Origin: Bacillus sp. M6-12 | GTDB lineage: Bacteria; Bacillota; Bacilli; Bacillales; DSM-1321 | NCBI RefSeq assembly: GCF_002860285.1 | Contig: NZ_PGVF01000006.1 | Coordinates: 372,001 to 436,000 of the forward strand | Direction: 5' to 3' | DNA length: 64,000 bases | Shown: piece by piece, positions 8,764 through 17,280 of the stretch | Position numbering within the stretch: position 1 is the stretch's first letter | Layout of the letters: each line of letters opens with the position of its first letter | The notes under the pieces: model-generated | What the model was told of the DNA's origin: nothing | What the model saw: the letters and a program-made list of their open reading frames with translations, nothing else | Database searches by the model: none | Position numbers and translations under genes: made by a program

Positions 8764-9930
8764 ATGCTCACTCTTATTAAAAATGGATTGGTATACGGCC
8801 CTGATTTTATCGGGAAAAAGGACATCCTAATAACTGGGGATAAAATTGGCTATATAATGGATACCATAGAGACGCCAGCTGTCGAGACTACAGTTATTGA
8901 CGCCGAGGGGAAGCTTGTCTTTCCAGGCTTCATAGATTCCCATATTCACATAATTGGTGCTGGAGGAGAAGAGGGGTACCATACAAGGACTCCGGAGCTT
9001 CGGATGACAGATGCTACAACTGCTGGAATTACAGCCGTAGTGGGTGTAATTGGCACGGACGGCACAACAAGAACAATGGAAACACTGCTTGCCAAGGCCT
9101 TTTCACTTGAGAATGAAGGGATTAGTACGTATATACATACAGGATCCTACCAGATCCCTGTTAAAACTCTTACGGGAAAAATAGAGAATGATATCATTCT
9201 TATTGACAAAATTATCGGTGTTGGCGAAGTGGCTATTGCGGATGCCCGATCTTCCCAGCCCACAGCAAGGGAAATTGCCCGTATTGCTTCACTGGCCATG
9301 ATTTCAGGTAAAGCATGCGGAAAAAAAGGAATTGTGAATGTGCATGTCGGTGAGGGGCCGGACAGACTATCGGTGCTCGAAGAGGTTGTTTCCACAACCA
9401 ATGTGAGCATTAGCCAATTTCATTGTACACATATTAATCGGACAAGGGATTTGTTTGAAGCGGGAGTTGAGTATGCTAAAAAGGGCGGGTTTGTTGATTT
9501 CACTACTTGTACGGATCCAAAGTCAAGACAAAAAGAAGTGAAATGCTCAAAAGCCTTAAAGGAAATGCTTGAACGCGATGTTTCCATTGAGCAGATAACT
9601 TTTACGTCAGACGGCCAAATCTCATTGCCGGTTTTTGACGACAATCTAAAACAAATAGGCTTTAAAGTCGGCAAGCCAGCGTCATTATATCGGGAAGTGA
9701 AGGATGCAATCCTGGATGAACAGATTCCAATTGAAACAGCAATTCGCGTAATCACCTCAAACCCTGCGGAAATATTGGGGCTTAAAAGAAAAGGATACAT
9801 AAAGGAAGACCACTATGGAGATATAGTTATTGTTGAAAAGGAGACTTTGGATATTGATACTGTAATCGCAAAAGGAAGAATAATGGTTCAAGGCGGCAAA
9901 GCGGTTGTAAAGGATGTTTTTGAACGGTAG
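8764..9930 (+). CDS. iadA: Isoaspartyl (beta-aspartyl) dipeptidase
   Basis: 388 residues of the amidohydrolase superfamily. The metal-binding HxH pair is H60/H62 in FIDSHIHIIG, followed by the IadA-typical GGEEGYHTRTPE segment. Further marks are GVGEVAIAD (metal/substrate loop), HVGEGPDR, the FHCTHINR strand, and TFTSDGQ with the late catalytic Asp. The enzyme cleaves beta-linked Asp-X dipeptides formed from damaged proteins. Length matches IadA (about 390). AGGCGG lies 7 nt before the ATG. It stands alone. Confidence 0.92.
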   Translation: MLTLIKNGLVYGPDFIGKKDILITGDKIGYIMDTIETPAVETTVIDAEGKLVFPGFIDSHIHIIGAGGEEGYHTRTPELRMTDATTAGITAVVGVIGTDGTTRTMETLLAKAFSLENEGISTYIHTGSYQIPVKTLTGKIENDIILIDKIIGVGEVAIADARSSQPTAREIARIASLAMISGKACGKKGIVNVHVGEGPDRLSVLEEVVSTTNVSISQFHCTHINRTRDLFEAGVEYAKKGGFVDFTTCTDPKSRQKEVKCSKALKEMLERDVSIEQITFTSDGQISLPVFDDNLKQIGFKVGKPASLYREVKDAILDEQIPIETAIRVITSNPAEILGLKRKGYIKEDHYGDIVIVEKETLDIDTVIAKGRIMVQGGKAVVKDVFER

Positions 9931-10073
9931 GAGCAATTTATCTGATATAGCAGGGCTCTCTTTATACAGAGACTTGTCCGATGAGGTAATTATAATCCGA
10001 TTGGAGTTCTGTATACAGGAGCTTATTTTCATCTTTATAAATATTTTTTAACGTCATTTGACTATTCACCCAA

Positions 10074-10124
10074 AAAACTGCACCTCCAATGGTAAGCTGT
10101 CTCTAACCATTGAGGTGCAGTTTT
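10074..10124. terminator. Bidirectional terminator between iadA and the YihY gene
   Basis: A 19-bp stem with one bulged C: AAAACTGCACCTC at 10074 onward pairs with GAGGTGCAGTTTT ending at 10124; A and T tracts flank both sides. Confidence 0.85.
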
Positions 10125-10151
10125 CACTGTTACAATTATGCGGTTATATAA

Positions 10152-11024
10152 TTATGTGGTAAGCGCAGAGCCTCTGTCCGAACTTCTTTTTCCGCTCTGG
10201 GAAGGCGGCGTATTCTCCCGATGGTAAACAGCATTGATTTCCCCTCCAAGCACAAGGGCCAGTCCTGTTAAATACAGCCATAGCATAAGGACAATGACGC
10301 CGCCGAGACTGCCGTATGTGGAGGCGTAATTTCCAAAGTGACTCACATAGAAAGAAAAACCAAGTGAAATCAGCTGCCATACCAATGTAGCGATAAGGGC
10401 TCCCGGAATAACATGTTTGAACGGAAAATGTTTATTGGGAGCCAGACGGTATAAAAGAGCTAACACTATAACCATTACCGATATGGAAATCGCCCACCGC
10501 AGCACACGGAATAAAATTTCCATGCTGTCCGGAAGGAATAATATTTTTCTAATGAGATCAATTATTACATCGCCAAAGACGGGAAGAACCAAAGCCACAA
10601 GAAATGCAACTATCATTCCTAGTGTTAACCCGATTGAAAGAAGGCGTGTTTTAATGAAGGATCTGGTCTCTTCCACATCAAAGGCGAAATTCATGGCCCG
10701 TATAAAAGCGTTCATGCCATTTGAGGCAGACCAGATAGTGCCCAGAATACCAAAGGTGAGCAAGCCGCCGTTCCGCTCACTTACTATATCCACGACCGTA
10801 TCCTCCACAAGGGAAGCCGTGTCAGATGGCAAATAGCTATTAATGAAGCCTATCACTTTTTGCAGGTCAATATTCAAATATGGAACAATCGAAAGCAGCA
10901 AAATTAAGATGGGAAATAGAGCTAGCATATAGTAGTAAGCCTGCTCTGCCGCCAGCCCAGTAGCCCTGTCATCTTTAAGCTCCTTTCCCACTTTCTTTCC
11001 AATCCTCAGCCATCGCTTTATCAT
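10152..11024 (-). CDS. YihY/BrkB-family inner-membrane protein
   Basis: 290 residues with six hydrophobic segments. Family marks: DRATGLAAEQAYYYMLALFPILI near the N terminus, and LGGVIVLMLWLYLTGLALVLGGEINA near the C terminus. The family includes B. subtilis YfkH and was once called ribonuclease BN; it is now regarded as a membrane protein of unknown function. The ATG at 11024 is preferred: AGGAG lies 9 nt upstream; the ATG two codons earlier is too close to it. It ends at the bidirectional terminator shared with iadA. Confidence 0.85.
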   Translation of the reverse strand: MIKRWLRIGKKVGKELKDDRATGLAAEQAYYYMLALFPILILLLSIVPYLNIDLQKVIGFINSYLPSDTASLVEDTVVDIVSERNGGLLTFGILGTIWSASNGMNAFIRAMNFAFDVEETRSFIKTRLLSIGLTLGMIVAFLVALVLPVFGDVIIDLIRKILFLPDSMEILFRVLRWAISISVMVIVLALLYRLAPNKHFPFKHVIPGALIATLVWQLISLGFSFYVSHFGNYASTYGSLGGVIVLMLWLYLTGLALVLGGEINAVYHRENTPPSQSGKRSSDRGSALTT

Positions 11025-11264
11025 TCGCATCAGCTCCTATAGCTTACAAGTAATGTTTTAGTCCTTTTCCCGCTTAGAAGGCAGATTAACCGCGGAAGCA
11101 GGAAATAAAAGCTGTAAAAGTTTACAAATGAGCTTGGGACGGCACAGAACACAGGAAAAATTTAATCATGGCTGTTTCAGTAAGCTGAGAATCTGGGTAA
11201 AATTACCCTTACTATTACTAAAAGATTACATTTTGATAAAAAGAAAATTATTTCTTTAAAACTA

Positions 11265-11290
11265 GTTTCAAAAGTTCAAAAGTAGGCTAT
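11265..11290 (+). promoter_or_regulatory. SigB-type promoter of gsiB
   Basis: GTTTCA (11265-11270), 14-bp spacer, GGCTAT (11285-11290): one mismatch per element to the sigma-B consensus. The ribosome site follows 30 bp on. gsiB of B. subtilis is one of the best-known SigB genes. Confidence 0.75.
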
Positions 11291-11336
11291 TTAACACAAG
11301 TGTACACCCCAAAAAATAACAGAAGGAGTGATTTTC

Positions 11337-11726
11337 ATGGCAAAGAACAATGATGGAAAAATGTCTCGAGAAGAAGCAGGACGTATGGGTGGAGAAGCAA
11401 CTTCAAAAAATCATGACAAAGAGTTTTACCAGGAAATCGGCCGCAAAGGCGGAGAAGCAACTTCTGAGAATCATGACAAAGAATTCTATCAGGAAATCGG
11501 GAAAAAGGGCGGGGAAACAACCGCCGAAAACCATGGTGAGGAATTCTATCAGGAAATCGGCCGTAAAGGCGGAGAGGCTACTTCTGATAATCATGATAAG
11601 GAATTCTACCAGGAGATTGGCCGCAAAGGCGGAGAAGCAACTTCTGAAAACCATGATAAAGATTTCTATCGTGAAATCGGTGAAAAGGGCGGCAATGCCC
11701 GTGCCAAACAGCGTGATAATGACTAA
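11337..11726 (+). CDS. gsiB: GsiB-like KGG-repeat stress protein
   Basis: 129 residues made almost wholly of a 20-residue tandem unit, consensus GGEATSENHDKEFYQEIGRK, in five full copies flanked by partial ones, ending in a KGGNARAKQR segment. This is the KGG (stress-induced) repeat of GsiB and of hydrophilin/LEA-like proteins: very hydrophilic and thought to protect against desiccation or to act as a molecular shield. At DNA level the unit is 60 bp and copies are nearly identical, so copy number can change by slippage or recombination. The ATG at 11337 has AGAAGGAG 8 nt upstream. Confidence 0.9.
   Translation: MAKNNDGKMSREEAGRMGGEATSKNHDKEFYQEIGRKGGEATSENHDKEFYQEIGKKGGETTAENHGEEFYQEIGRKGGEATSDNHDKEFYQEIGRKGGEATSENHDKDFYREIGEKGGNARAKQRDND
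11388..11690 (+). repeat. 60-bp tandem repeats inside gsiB
   Basis: Five successive 60-bp units encode the 20-residue KGG repeat; each contains GAATTCTAYCAGGARATYGG or a close variant. In-frame expansion or contraction would alter protein length by multiples of 20 residues. Confidence 0.85.
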
Positions 11727-11798
11727 CCTGCAATCTATTTAAATAATGGCTATGTTAAAGTTCAAGTTGTTTTTGGCATGATGTTGATGTAAAGCTGC

Positions 11799-11975
11799 AG
11801 CGCCCAGCCCCGACGCAAAGAACAAGGAACGCTACGGCAGCGATACATCGCACGAAACAAAGCGTTAGCTTTGTGAGGACGTGCTAGTGCCGATGTCGCC
11901 ACAGGACGAAGGTTGGAACACGAATTTAGTTACAACACTGGCGACTTTAGCCGTTCTTCCTCTGACCAGGGCGCT
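11799..11975 (+). repeat. Family B repeat, copy 1
   Basis: Starts with AGCGCCC (11799-11805) and ends with its reverse complement GGGCGCT (11969-11975). Inner landmarks shared with other copies: AGCCCCGACG, GATACATCGCACGA, GACGTGCTAGTGCCGA, CCACAGGACG and TTAGCCGTTCTTC. It does not encode a protein; open frames across it are by-products. Confidence 0.75.
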
Positions 11976-12224
11976 TTCGCTTTTATTTATTGGAGTGGAA
12001 GGCGCGAGACTGCTCGGAAATGCTCCGCATTTCCTTCGTGCGGTGTTTGTTCAAGGCAGTCAATTCAATGTCCAGCGGGAGAAGCGAATCAAGGGGGACC
12101 CCCGCAGCGTATAACGCCGAGGAGACTCCCGGATCGCCCCTATAGCGGAAATCAACAAGCAAGTTTAACAGAGCTTAAATGATAAATTACAAGCCCCGGT
12201 GGTCCTCTCGGACTGCCGGGGTTT
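11976..12224 (+). repeat. Second repeat-like segment with a GC-rich hairpin
   Basis: The segment after family B copy 1 (about 11990-12170) is GC-richer than its surroundings and has the look of a dispersed intergenic repeat seen in Bacillaceae (phrases such as CAGCGGGAGAAGCGAATC and CGCCGAGGAGACTCCCGGAT); frames through it resemble commonly mis-annotated small ORFs. A hairpin CCCCGG (12194-12199) / CCGGGG (12216-12221) closes it and may act as the distal terminator of gsiB. The rest of the gap to 12423 shows nothing I can name. Confidence 0.45.
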
Positions 12225-12423
12225 CCATTTGATTCGGTAAATTCGCAATATGGAGTAAAAAAACATTCGAGCCTCCAGTACTCAGTAGAGTAAAATATAA
12301 AAGGGGTGTTGTTTTAATCTCTCCGCAACCTTATGGTTTATTAGTCACAGAACTAATGGTTCTTGTTTAGGATAAATTATTCCGCAATGAGTCGCGATTA
12401 AAATCAAATATTGAGGTGATATA

Positions 12424-12846
12424 GTGTCTATAAAAGGTTTGAATCATTTTTTATTTTCAGTTTCTAATTTAGAGAATTCTATTGAGTTTTATCAAAATGT
12501 GTTAGATGCCAAATTGTTAGTAAAGGGGAGAAATACTGCCTATTTTGATTTGAATGGAATGTGGCTTGCCCTGAATGTAGAAAAAGATATTCCCCGTACA
12601 GAAATAAGCCATTCATACACACATATAGCTTTTACAATAGATGTAGCAGACTTTGAAAAAATGTACAAGAAACTTATGGAATTGAATGTTAACATCCTTC
12701 CAGGACGTCCAAGGCATGAAAAAGACGAAAAATCAATTTACTTTACAGACCCAGATGGTCATAAATTCGAATTTCATACCGGTACATTGAAAAATAGATT
12801 AGAGTATTATAAACAGGAAAAATTACATATGGAGTTTTTTAATTAG
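12424..12846 (+). CDS. fosB: FosB metallothiol transferase (fosfomycin resistance)
   Basis: 140 residues, the exact family length, of the VOC superfamily. The metal ligands typical of FosB are visible: His in GLNHF, His in YTHIAF, Glu in KFEFHTG. The segments VKGRNTAYFDLNG, LNVNILPGR and SIYFTDPDGHKFEFHTG are nearly diagnostic. The enzyme adds bacillithiol (or cysteine) to fosfomycin, opening its epoxide. It starts at GTG (12424) with GAGGTGAT upstream. It lies at the edge of the accessory region and its 3' end is followed at once by a family A repeat, whose hairpin would terminate it. Confidence 0.93.
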   Translation: MSIKGLNHFLFSVSNLENSIEFYQNVLDAKLLVKGRNTAYFDLNGMWLALNVEKDIPRTEISHSYTHIAFTIDVADFEKMYKKLMELNVNILPGRPRHEKDEKSIYFTDPDGHKFEFHTGTLKNRLEYYKQEKLHMEFFN

Positions 12847-12855
12847 TAAAGTTTT

Positions 12856-12941
12856 CTTCGTAAACTATAGTGCTTTACTTTACATCCAGCTGCCATTTCA
12901 GGCGGCTTTTTCTTTTGAACTAGCGAGTTTAGTTCAACAAG
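12856..12941 (+). repeat. Family A element, copy 1 (after fosB)
   Basis: Contains the hairpin AGCTGCC-ATTTCA-GGCGGC followed by TTTTTC (12888-12913), then the palindromic core TTGAACTA (12915-12922) / TAGTTCAA (12930-12937) and the tail CAAGAA. Works as the fosB terminator. Confidence 0.7.
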
Positions 12942-12997
12942 AACCAAATAAAATATCCAATTTCCTAATGATGATAATATAAGGTCTAAGGGGGGAT

Positions 12998-13330
12998 ATG
13001 AACGTAAAAAATGTGCCTTAACTTTATCTTTTTTGTTGCTATATTAAGTTCAATTTTATATCCGAACAATACTTTAGCTAACTGGGCATATAAGTTTTTG
13101 TTATTAATGATGAAGAATTTGTAACAGAAATCGATAAAGAAATAGGGTATGTCACAAAGTATTCAGATTATGAAGGCACCTATTATGGCAACTTTTCCAA
13201 TGTTTATAAGAAAGGTACCGAATTAAGATCCAGCTGCCTCAATCAAGCACTTTTTCTTTATTCACTAAAGAAGCAGGTTATTTCACTAAGTCAACTTACA
13301 ATTACCGGTTTAAATGGTATAGTTTGTAAA
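12998..13330 (+). pseudogene. Decayed gene for a small secreted protein, interrupted by a repeat
   Basis: A ribosome site (GGGGGGAT) precedes ATG 12998. Reading frames then change at least twice: a hydrophobic signal-like stretch (MCLNFIFFVAILSS...) ends in NTLANWAYKF, and the next frame continues VFVINDEEFVTEIDKEIG, then YVTKYSDYEGTYYGNFSN and VYKKGTEL. This resembles small secreted proteins of the B. cereus group that I know only as hypothetical. After KGTEL a family A repeat (13228-13294) breaks the gene, and the line seems to resume as TITGLNGIVCK. It is not translated as a whole. Confidence 0.6.
13228..13294 (+). repeat. Family A element, copy 2 (inside the pseudogene)
   Basis: Shares ATCCAGCTGCC, a CTTTTTCTTTATTC stretch and an AAAG-AAGCAGGTTA core with the other copies, but sits between two parts of what was one coding sequence. 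Confidence 0.55.
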
Positions 13331-13523
13331 TAAATAATTTTCATGCCAAAAGGGGGAGTTATAATAAAAAAGGTAATTGTTTTTATCTAAGCCGTCCTCG
13401 TTTGGAGTACCCGCAGGTATAAAAACACGTATAAAAACATCTATAAAAGCAGTGGATTTGGCAATCGAAAACACACTGCTTTTAGCACATTATATAGCAT
13501 ACGCCGTGAAATCCTGGAAAAAC

Positions 13524-13548
13524 AAAAAAGCAGCCACAAAAGCTGCTT
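13524..13548 (-). terminator. Terminator of the YhgE-like gene
   Basis: AAGCAGC / GCTGCTT stem with a 7-nt loop; on the minus strand a T-run follows directly. Confidence 0.75.
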
Positions 13549-13557
13549 CAGTATTTA

Positions 13558-14757
13558 TTAGCTTTCTAAATTTGGTTGAGATTGTTGTTCATGTGTCGAT
13601 TTAAGCTTTAAGGTAGAAACCAGTATTAGTACAATGCTCACTAATCCAATCCAAACAAGGGTAGATAAAGACGAACTCCAAGTTAAACCTTTTCCAAAGA
13701 AGAACAATTCACGTAATCCCTCTACCATAAATCGCATTGGCAACCAAGAATATACCCAATCTCGATAAAATGAAGACATCAATTCCGGAGCCATTGCAAG
13801 TAATGGTCCACCGAAGAATAGCATTAAGATAAAAATAGGCATACCTTTAAGCCCTAATAGTGAAAGTACAGCTAATATCATTAGGAAAAAGCTAAAGGAA
13901 GTAATTGATAAAAATAACGCTGTATCTGTGAATTCTGGAATGTGTAATCCTAGCATTCCATCTGCCAGCCAAGTTAACCCAAATCCAGCGATGAGAGCAA
14001 CAATTGCTCCCATTAGAACTTGAATTATCTTTGCGACAAAGTTCTCTTTGCGATTAGCAATCGATAATTTACTAACAGCGGCAAAAATAATAGCGGCACC
14101 CACCAGACTTGCCATCCATAGTGGCTGGAATAAGGAAACAGGAGCATTACCGTTTGCACTATTTGTGCCAATTTCATTAACATTAGTGACCTTTTTTGTA
14201 ATAGGGGTTGCTAGACTTGCAGCTTGCTTTGCTGTTAATGTTGCTCCTTGCTTTTCAATTCCATCTAGTAGTTGAGTGCGAACATTGTTGTTCATATTGT
14301 CCACTACTCCGTTCAACATTTGTCCTGCCATTGTTGAAGCCATCGTATTCATACCTTGATTAATAAATATTTCAACTTCAGGCGAGGAAGGTGTTTGAGT
14401 TCGTAAAGAAGCCTGCTTTGCACTGAAATCGTTCGGAATTACTAATGCTGCGTAATATTCTTGATTATCTAATCCTTTTTGTACTTCTTCTGTGCTTTTT
14501 ACCTCAACCCATTTAACAGCATGGTCTTTATCTGTAGTTGTTTTTGAATTTTTTTGTATCATCACAACGATTGTTTGACCCATATTCATTTTTGGCTGAT
14601 TAGGAATTTGCACTCCTTGGTCTTCGTTAACAATAGCGATAGGTAAATTTTTCGGTTGTGGTTGGACCGATGGAAAAAGTGTTAGTGAAAAAATAAATAT
14701 GACTGCCAATGCAATTATCGGTGATAATAACACCAGTTTATTTTTAAAAATATTCAT
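13558..14757 (-). CDS. YhgE/Pip-like ABC-2-type membrane protein
   Basis: 399 residues: one N-terminal transmembrane segment (about 8-28), a large extracytoplasmic domain (about 30-215) with LPIAIVNEDQGV and YYAALVIPNDFSA, then five C-terminal transmembrane segments. This is the plan of the YhgE/Pip and ABC-2 membrane proteins that often serve in drug or phage-receptor roles and are commonly controlled by a TetR neighbour. The remains of such a regulator lie directly upstream. No ATPase gene is present, as is usual for the single-protein type. The ATG at 14757 overlaps no other gene. Its function in export is inferred from family only. Confidence 0.78.
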   Translation of the reverse strand: MNIFKNKLVLLSPIIALAVIFIFSLTLFPSVQPQPKNLPIAIVNEDQGVQIPNQPKMNMGQTIVVMIQKNSKTTTDKDHAVKWVEVKSTEEVQKGLDNQEYYAALVIPNDFSAKQASLRTQTPSSPEVEIFINQGMNTMASTMAGQMLNGVVDNMNNNVRTQLLDGIEKQGATLTAKQAASLATPITKKVTNVNEIGTNSANGNAPVSLFQPLWMASLVGAAIIFAAVSKLSIANRKENFVAKIIQVLMGAIVALIAGFGLTWLADGMLGLHIPEFTDTALFLSITSFSFFLMILAVLSLLGLKGMPIFILMLFFGGPLLAMAPELMSSFYRDWVYSWLPMRFMVEGLRELFFFGKGLTWSSSLSTLVWIGLVSIVLILVSTLKLKSTHEQQSQPNLES

Positions 14758-14802
14758 GTGTTTAAAGCCTCCATTTAATGAAAATTTAAAACGTTTAAAT
14801 GT

Positions 14803-15165
14803 TTATACAGGTTTTCTTAAGCCATCCATTATAAAACGTACAATTTCATCTAGTTCTGCTTCTTCATCCATTACAAAGTTGTCAGTTATTAACACGAAAC
14901 GTGAAGAAAAATAGCCATAAAGGAAAGTTAATAACATTCTAAGAAGAATGGGAGTAGGTTTATCAATTAAATCCCCACGCTCTTTAAATGTTTCAATAAC
15001 TTTTATGAAATGATGAATTATCATCTCAGAAACTATAGGTTTGAGTTCTTGTTTAAACTCCTCACTATACATTATTTCTTTTGCAAAGATTTGAAATAGT
15101 TTTCTATTATCACTTATAAAATCAATTCGGTTTTTAATAAGTGCTCTTAGGAACTGTTCAAACGA
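14803..15165 (-). pseudogene. TetR-family regulator, 5'-truncated
   Basis: The open frame from about 15165 reads FEQFLRALIKNRIDFISDNR KLFQIFAKEI and continues through a 89-codon ORF ending ELDEIVRFIMDGLRKPV. This is the C-terminal ligand domain of a TetR protein. The N-terminal helix-turn-helix is missing: a stop precedes FEQF and the DNA further upstream gives only short frames. It lies 45 bp upstream of the YhgE-like gene, in the place and orientation expected of its repressor, so the pump may now be unregulated. The 89-residue piece from ATG 15072 could still be translated but could not bind DNA. Confidence 0.75.
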
Positions 15166-15220
15166 TTACTTTTTTCTGTGGAGATATTCTTTTTCCTTTT
15201 ATTTTTAATACTTTATGCAT

Positions 15221-15258
15221 AATAAAACAACGACAATACAGAATGCCGTTGTTTTATT
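15221..15258. terminator. Perfect 12-bp hairpin
   Basis: AATAAAACAACG (15221-15232) pairs perfectly with CGTTGTTTTATT (15247-15258); A/T tracts give terminator character on both strands. The stretch 15260-15565 has only small remnants (a frame ending GHGKLFEWLLNSELLIK at about 15381 and a blurred family A-like stretch near 15435-15465). Confidence 0.6.
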
Positions 15259-15565
15259 GCATGTAAATAATATTACATCTTGATTATTATTAAGATGGGA
15301 CGGAACATAAAAAAAAATTGCAGAAACAGATGGACACGGTAAATTGTTTGAATGGCTGCTCAATAGTGAATTACTAATAAAATAAATTTATATTGTCCTT
15401 GAACCTATTTGCAGAGGCTGATCTTCTTCAATTAAATGGCTTTCTTAAAGTTTAACAAGCTGAGTGAATGCCATTTCATTATATGTCTTTTTTGAAGGAA
15501 ATTAAAAACAAAAAAGACATGGATTTTCCATGCCAATTGTTGTATTTTGTATACATTTTTTAACC

Positions 15566-16207
15566 CTAATATTGCCGATACTGATGTACGTATGGAGTCT
15601 GTGGGTATTGTTGAATATATTGTGGTTGCTGATATTGTTGATTTATATTTTGATGTGATATATTTTCCTTTACTCTGTCGCAATCCTTGTATGGACCTAT
15701 ATATGTTGAGGGTTTAACAGGTGCAATTGCTTGTTTCCATTGATTTTCATCAAGACAATAGGTATGTGACATGATATTTGCAGGAGTAAATTTTAGAATA
15801 TCAGAACCTAAAATCACTTCTGGAGTTGGTGCATTAAAAATCGCCAAAAGATGAGTGTTATCAACATTAGCTAATTCATAATGCCACCAACCATGAGGAA
15901 CATTTACCACTTGTCCGGGTGTGATCGAGTAATTGAGTATTTGTTTTGTAAAGGGATTCAGCATCGAAACAGTCACAGAACCAGAAATACAATAGACGAG
16001 TTCGGCTGCATTTTGGTGATAGTGAGGTTCCACAACATTATTTGTACTAAGGAAAATATCTAGCAGAGAGACATTTTCAAGTGTATTCAACTGTTTTATA
16101 CCTAATACATTAATATAGTTTTGGTTATCTTTTTTGAATAAGGAGCTTTTATTTACGTCAAAAGTGTATTGAGTCGATGGAGATGTATAATCCAGATATG
16201 AAACCAT
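15566..16207 (-). CDS. Cupin-domain protein with Gln/Tyr-rich tail
   Basis: 213 residues. One cupin barrel lies at about 30-145: motif 1 reads EPHYHQNAAELVYCISGSV (two His and the Glu metal ligands) and motif 2 reads PGQVVNVPHGWWHYELAN (third His). The last 40 residues are very rich in Gln, Tyr and Pro (INQQYQQPQYIQQYPQ), as in spore-coat and surface proteins. Homologues in the B. cereus group resemble oxalate decarboxylase or germin halves, but the activity is unknown. The ATG at 16207 has AGAGGTGA upstream; the in-frame codons before it have no ribosome site. Confidence 0.72.
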   Translation of the reverse strand: MVSYLDYTSPSTQYTFDVNKSSLFKKDNQNYINVLGIKQLNTLENVSLLDIFLSTNNVVEPHYHQNAAELVYCISGSVTVSMLNPFTKQILNYSITPGQVVNVPHGWWHYELANVDNTHLLAIFNAPTPEVILGSDILKFTPANIMSHTYCLDENQWKQAIAPVKPSTYIGPYKDCDRVKENISHQNINQQYQQPQYIQQYPQTPYVHQYRQY

Positions 16208-16594
16208 AAATTTTTCTTCACCTCTTTTATATAAAAATAAACTTATAGGCATGTTATGCACTTAAATTTAGTTCGGTGTGAAGAGTTATTAAAAATAATT
16301 TGTTCCCTTTTCAACGAGTTAAAAGGTACTTGTTCAACTGCCATGAAAATAACTTTCCTCTAAACTTGCAAAAGGCTGTACTTAAGAAGAACTGCTTACG
16401 TCAAAAAAAAGAGGAGGGCATGATTGGATTAAGGATAGTATCAGTATTAAAATCGCATTGGGGCGTTGAAGAAGAAGAAACCGCATGTAGGAAGAAGAAT
16501 GAGTTTCGGTTTGGTCTGAATTGACCGATTCAAGCAGGCTTGCCAAGTGGGTCATGAAAAAGATTAAAGGTAAATGAATATTCAAGTGAAATCA

Positions 16595-16668
16595 AAAAGT
16601 AATGAAAGAATTGGAGAGAATTGAGAATGAAGATTCTTGACTGTCAGCTGATTGAAAAATTTATGTGG
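16595..16668 (+). pseudogene. Remnant of a second copy of the YdeI-like gene
   Basis: This stretch aligns with the start of the gene that follows. It encodes ILDCQLIEKFMW, against VLDCELTEEFKW in the intact gene 136 bp downstream, and the bases before it (AAAAAGTAATGAAAGAATTG) also match. Upstream, 16400-16575 has the tail of another unknown frame (ends SRLAKWVMKKIKGK). A tandem copy appears to have decayed here. Confidence 0.5.
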
Positions 16669-16678
16669 GGTGTTCTTT

Positions 16679-17272
16679 ATGACAAATAGTAGAAGGAATC
16701 ACAAGGTTGATGAATTTTTAATTAATGCTAAAAAGTGGAAGGAAGAATATGAGAAGTTGAGAAATATCGTTCTTGACTGTGAGCTGACCGAAGAATTTAA
16801 GTGGATGCATCCTTGTTACACGTTTGAGAAAAAGAACATAGTTTTAATACATGGATTTAAAGAATACTGTGCGCTTCTGTTTCACAAAGGTGCCTTGTTA
16901 CAGGATGCCCATGGGATTCTAATACAACAAACGGAGAATGTACAGGCGGCGCGCCAGATTCGGTTCACCAATGTTCAAGAAATAGTTGAAATGGAAAACA
17001 TCTTGAAAGCCTATATTTATGAAGCCATTGAAGTTGAAAAAGCCGGTTTGGAAGTGAATTTGAAGAAGACGGCAGAATTTATAATTCCTGAAGAATTTCA
17101 AAATAAGCTCGACGACATCCCTGCCTTGAAAACTGCTTTTGAAGCATTGACACCGGGACGGCAAAGAGCATACATTCTTTATTTTTCTGCACCCAAACAA
17201 TCCAGAACTCGTGAGTCAAGGGTTGAAAAATGTATTCAGCAAATTCTTAATGGAAAGGGATTAAATGATTAG
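16679..17272 (+). CDS. YdeI-like protein (DUF1801 / OmdA group)
   Basis: 197 residues. The N-terminal domain shows the DUF1801 pattern (ELTEEFKWMHPCYTFEKKNI, then VLIHGFKEYCALLFHKGALL); the C-terminal part shows IPEEFQNKLDDIPALKTAFE-ALTPGRQRAYILYFSAPKQSRTRESRVEKCIQQILNGKGLND, the bacteriocin-protection/OmdA motif of B. subtilis YdeI. The role is uncertain: relatives have been linked with defence against antimicrobial peptides but also only with a structural fold. The ATG at 16679 follows GGGGTG by 8 nt; the earlier in-frame TTG does not. Confidence 0.78.
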   Translation: MTNSRRNHKVDEFLINAKKWKEEYEKLRNIVLDCELTEEFKWMHPCYTFEKKNIVLIHGFKEYCALLFHKGALLQDAHGILIQQTENVQAARQIRFTNVQEIVEMENILKAYIYEAIEVEKAGLEVNLKKTAEFIIPEEFQNKLDDIPALKTAFEALTPGRQRAYILYFSAPKQSRTRESRVEKCIQQILNGKGLND

Positions 17273-17280
17273 TATATTCG

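Noticed and set aside
10417-10836. 139-codon plus-strand frame opposite the YihY gene
   Set aside because: Antisense by-product of a conserved gene; no start signals. The same applies to the other antisense frames, such as 2464-2754, 4180-4734, 39238-39654 and 51038-51499.
11881-12182. Overlapping plus-strand frames of 77 and 89 codons
   Set aside because: They lie in repeat sequence (family B copy 1 and the GC-rich segment after it); codon use and composition are unlike the genes around.
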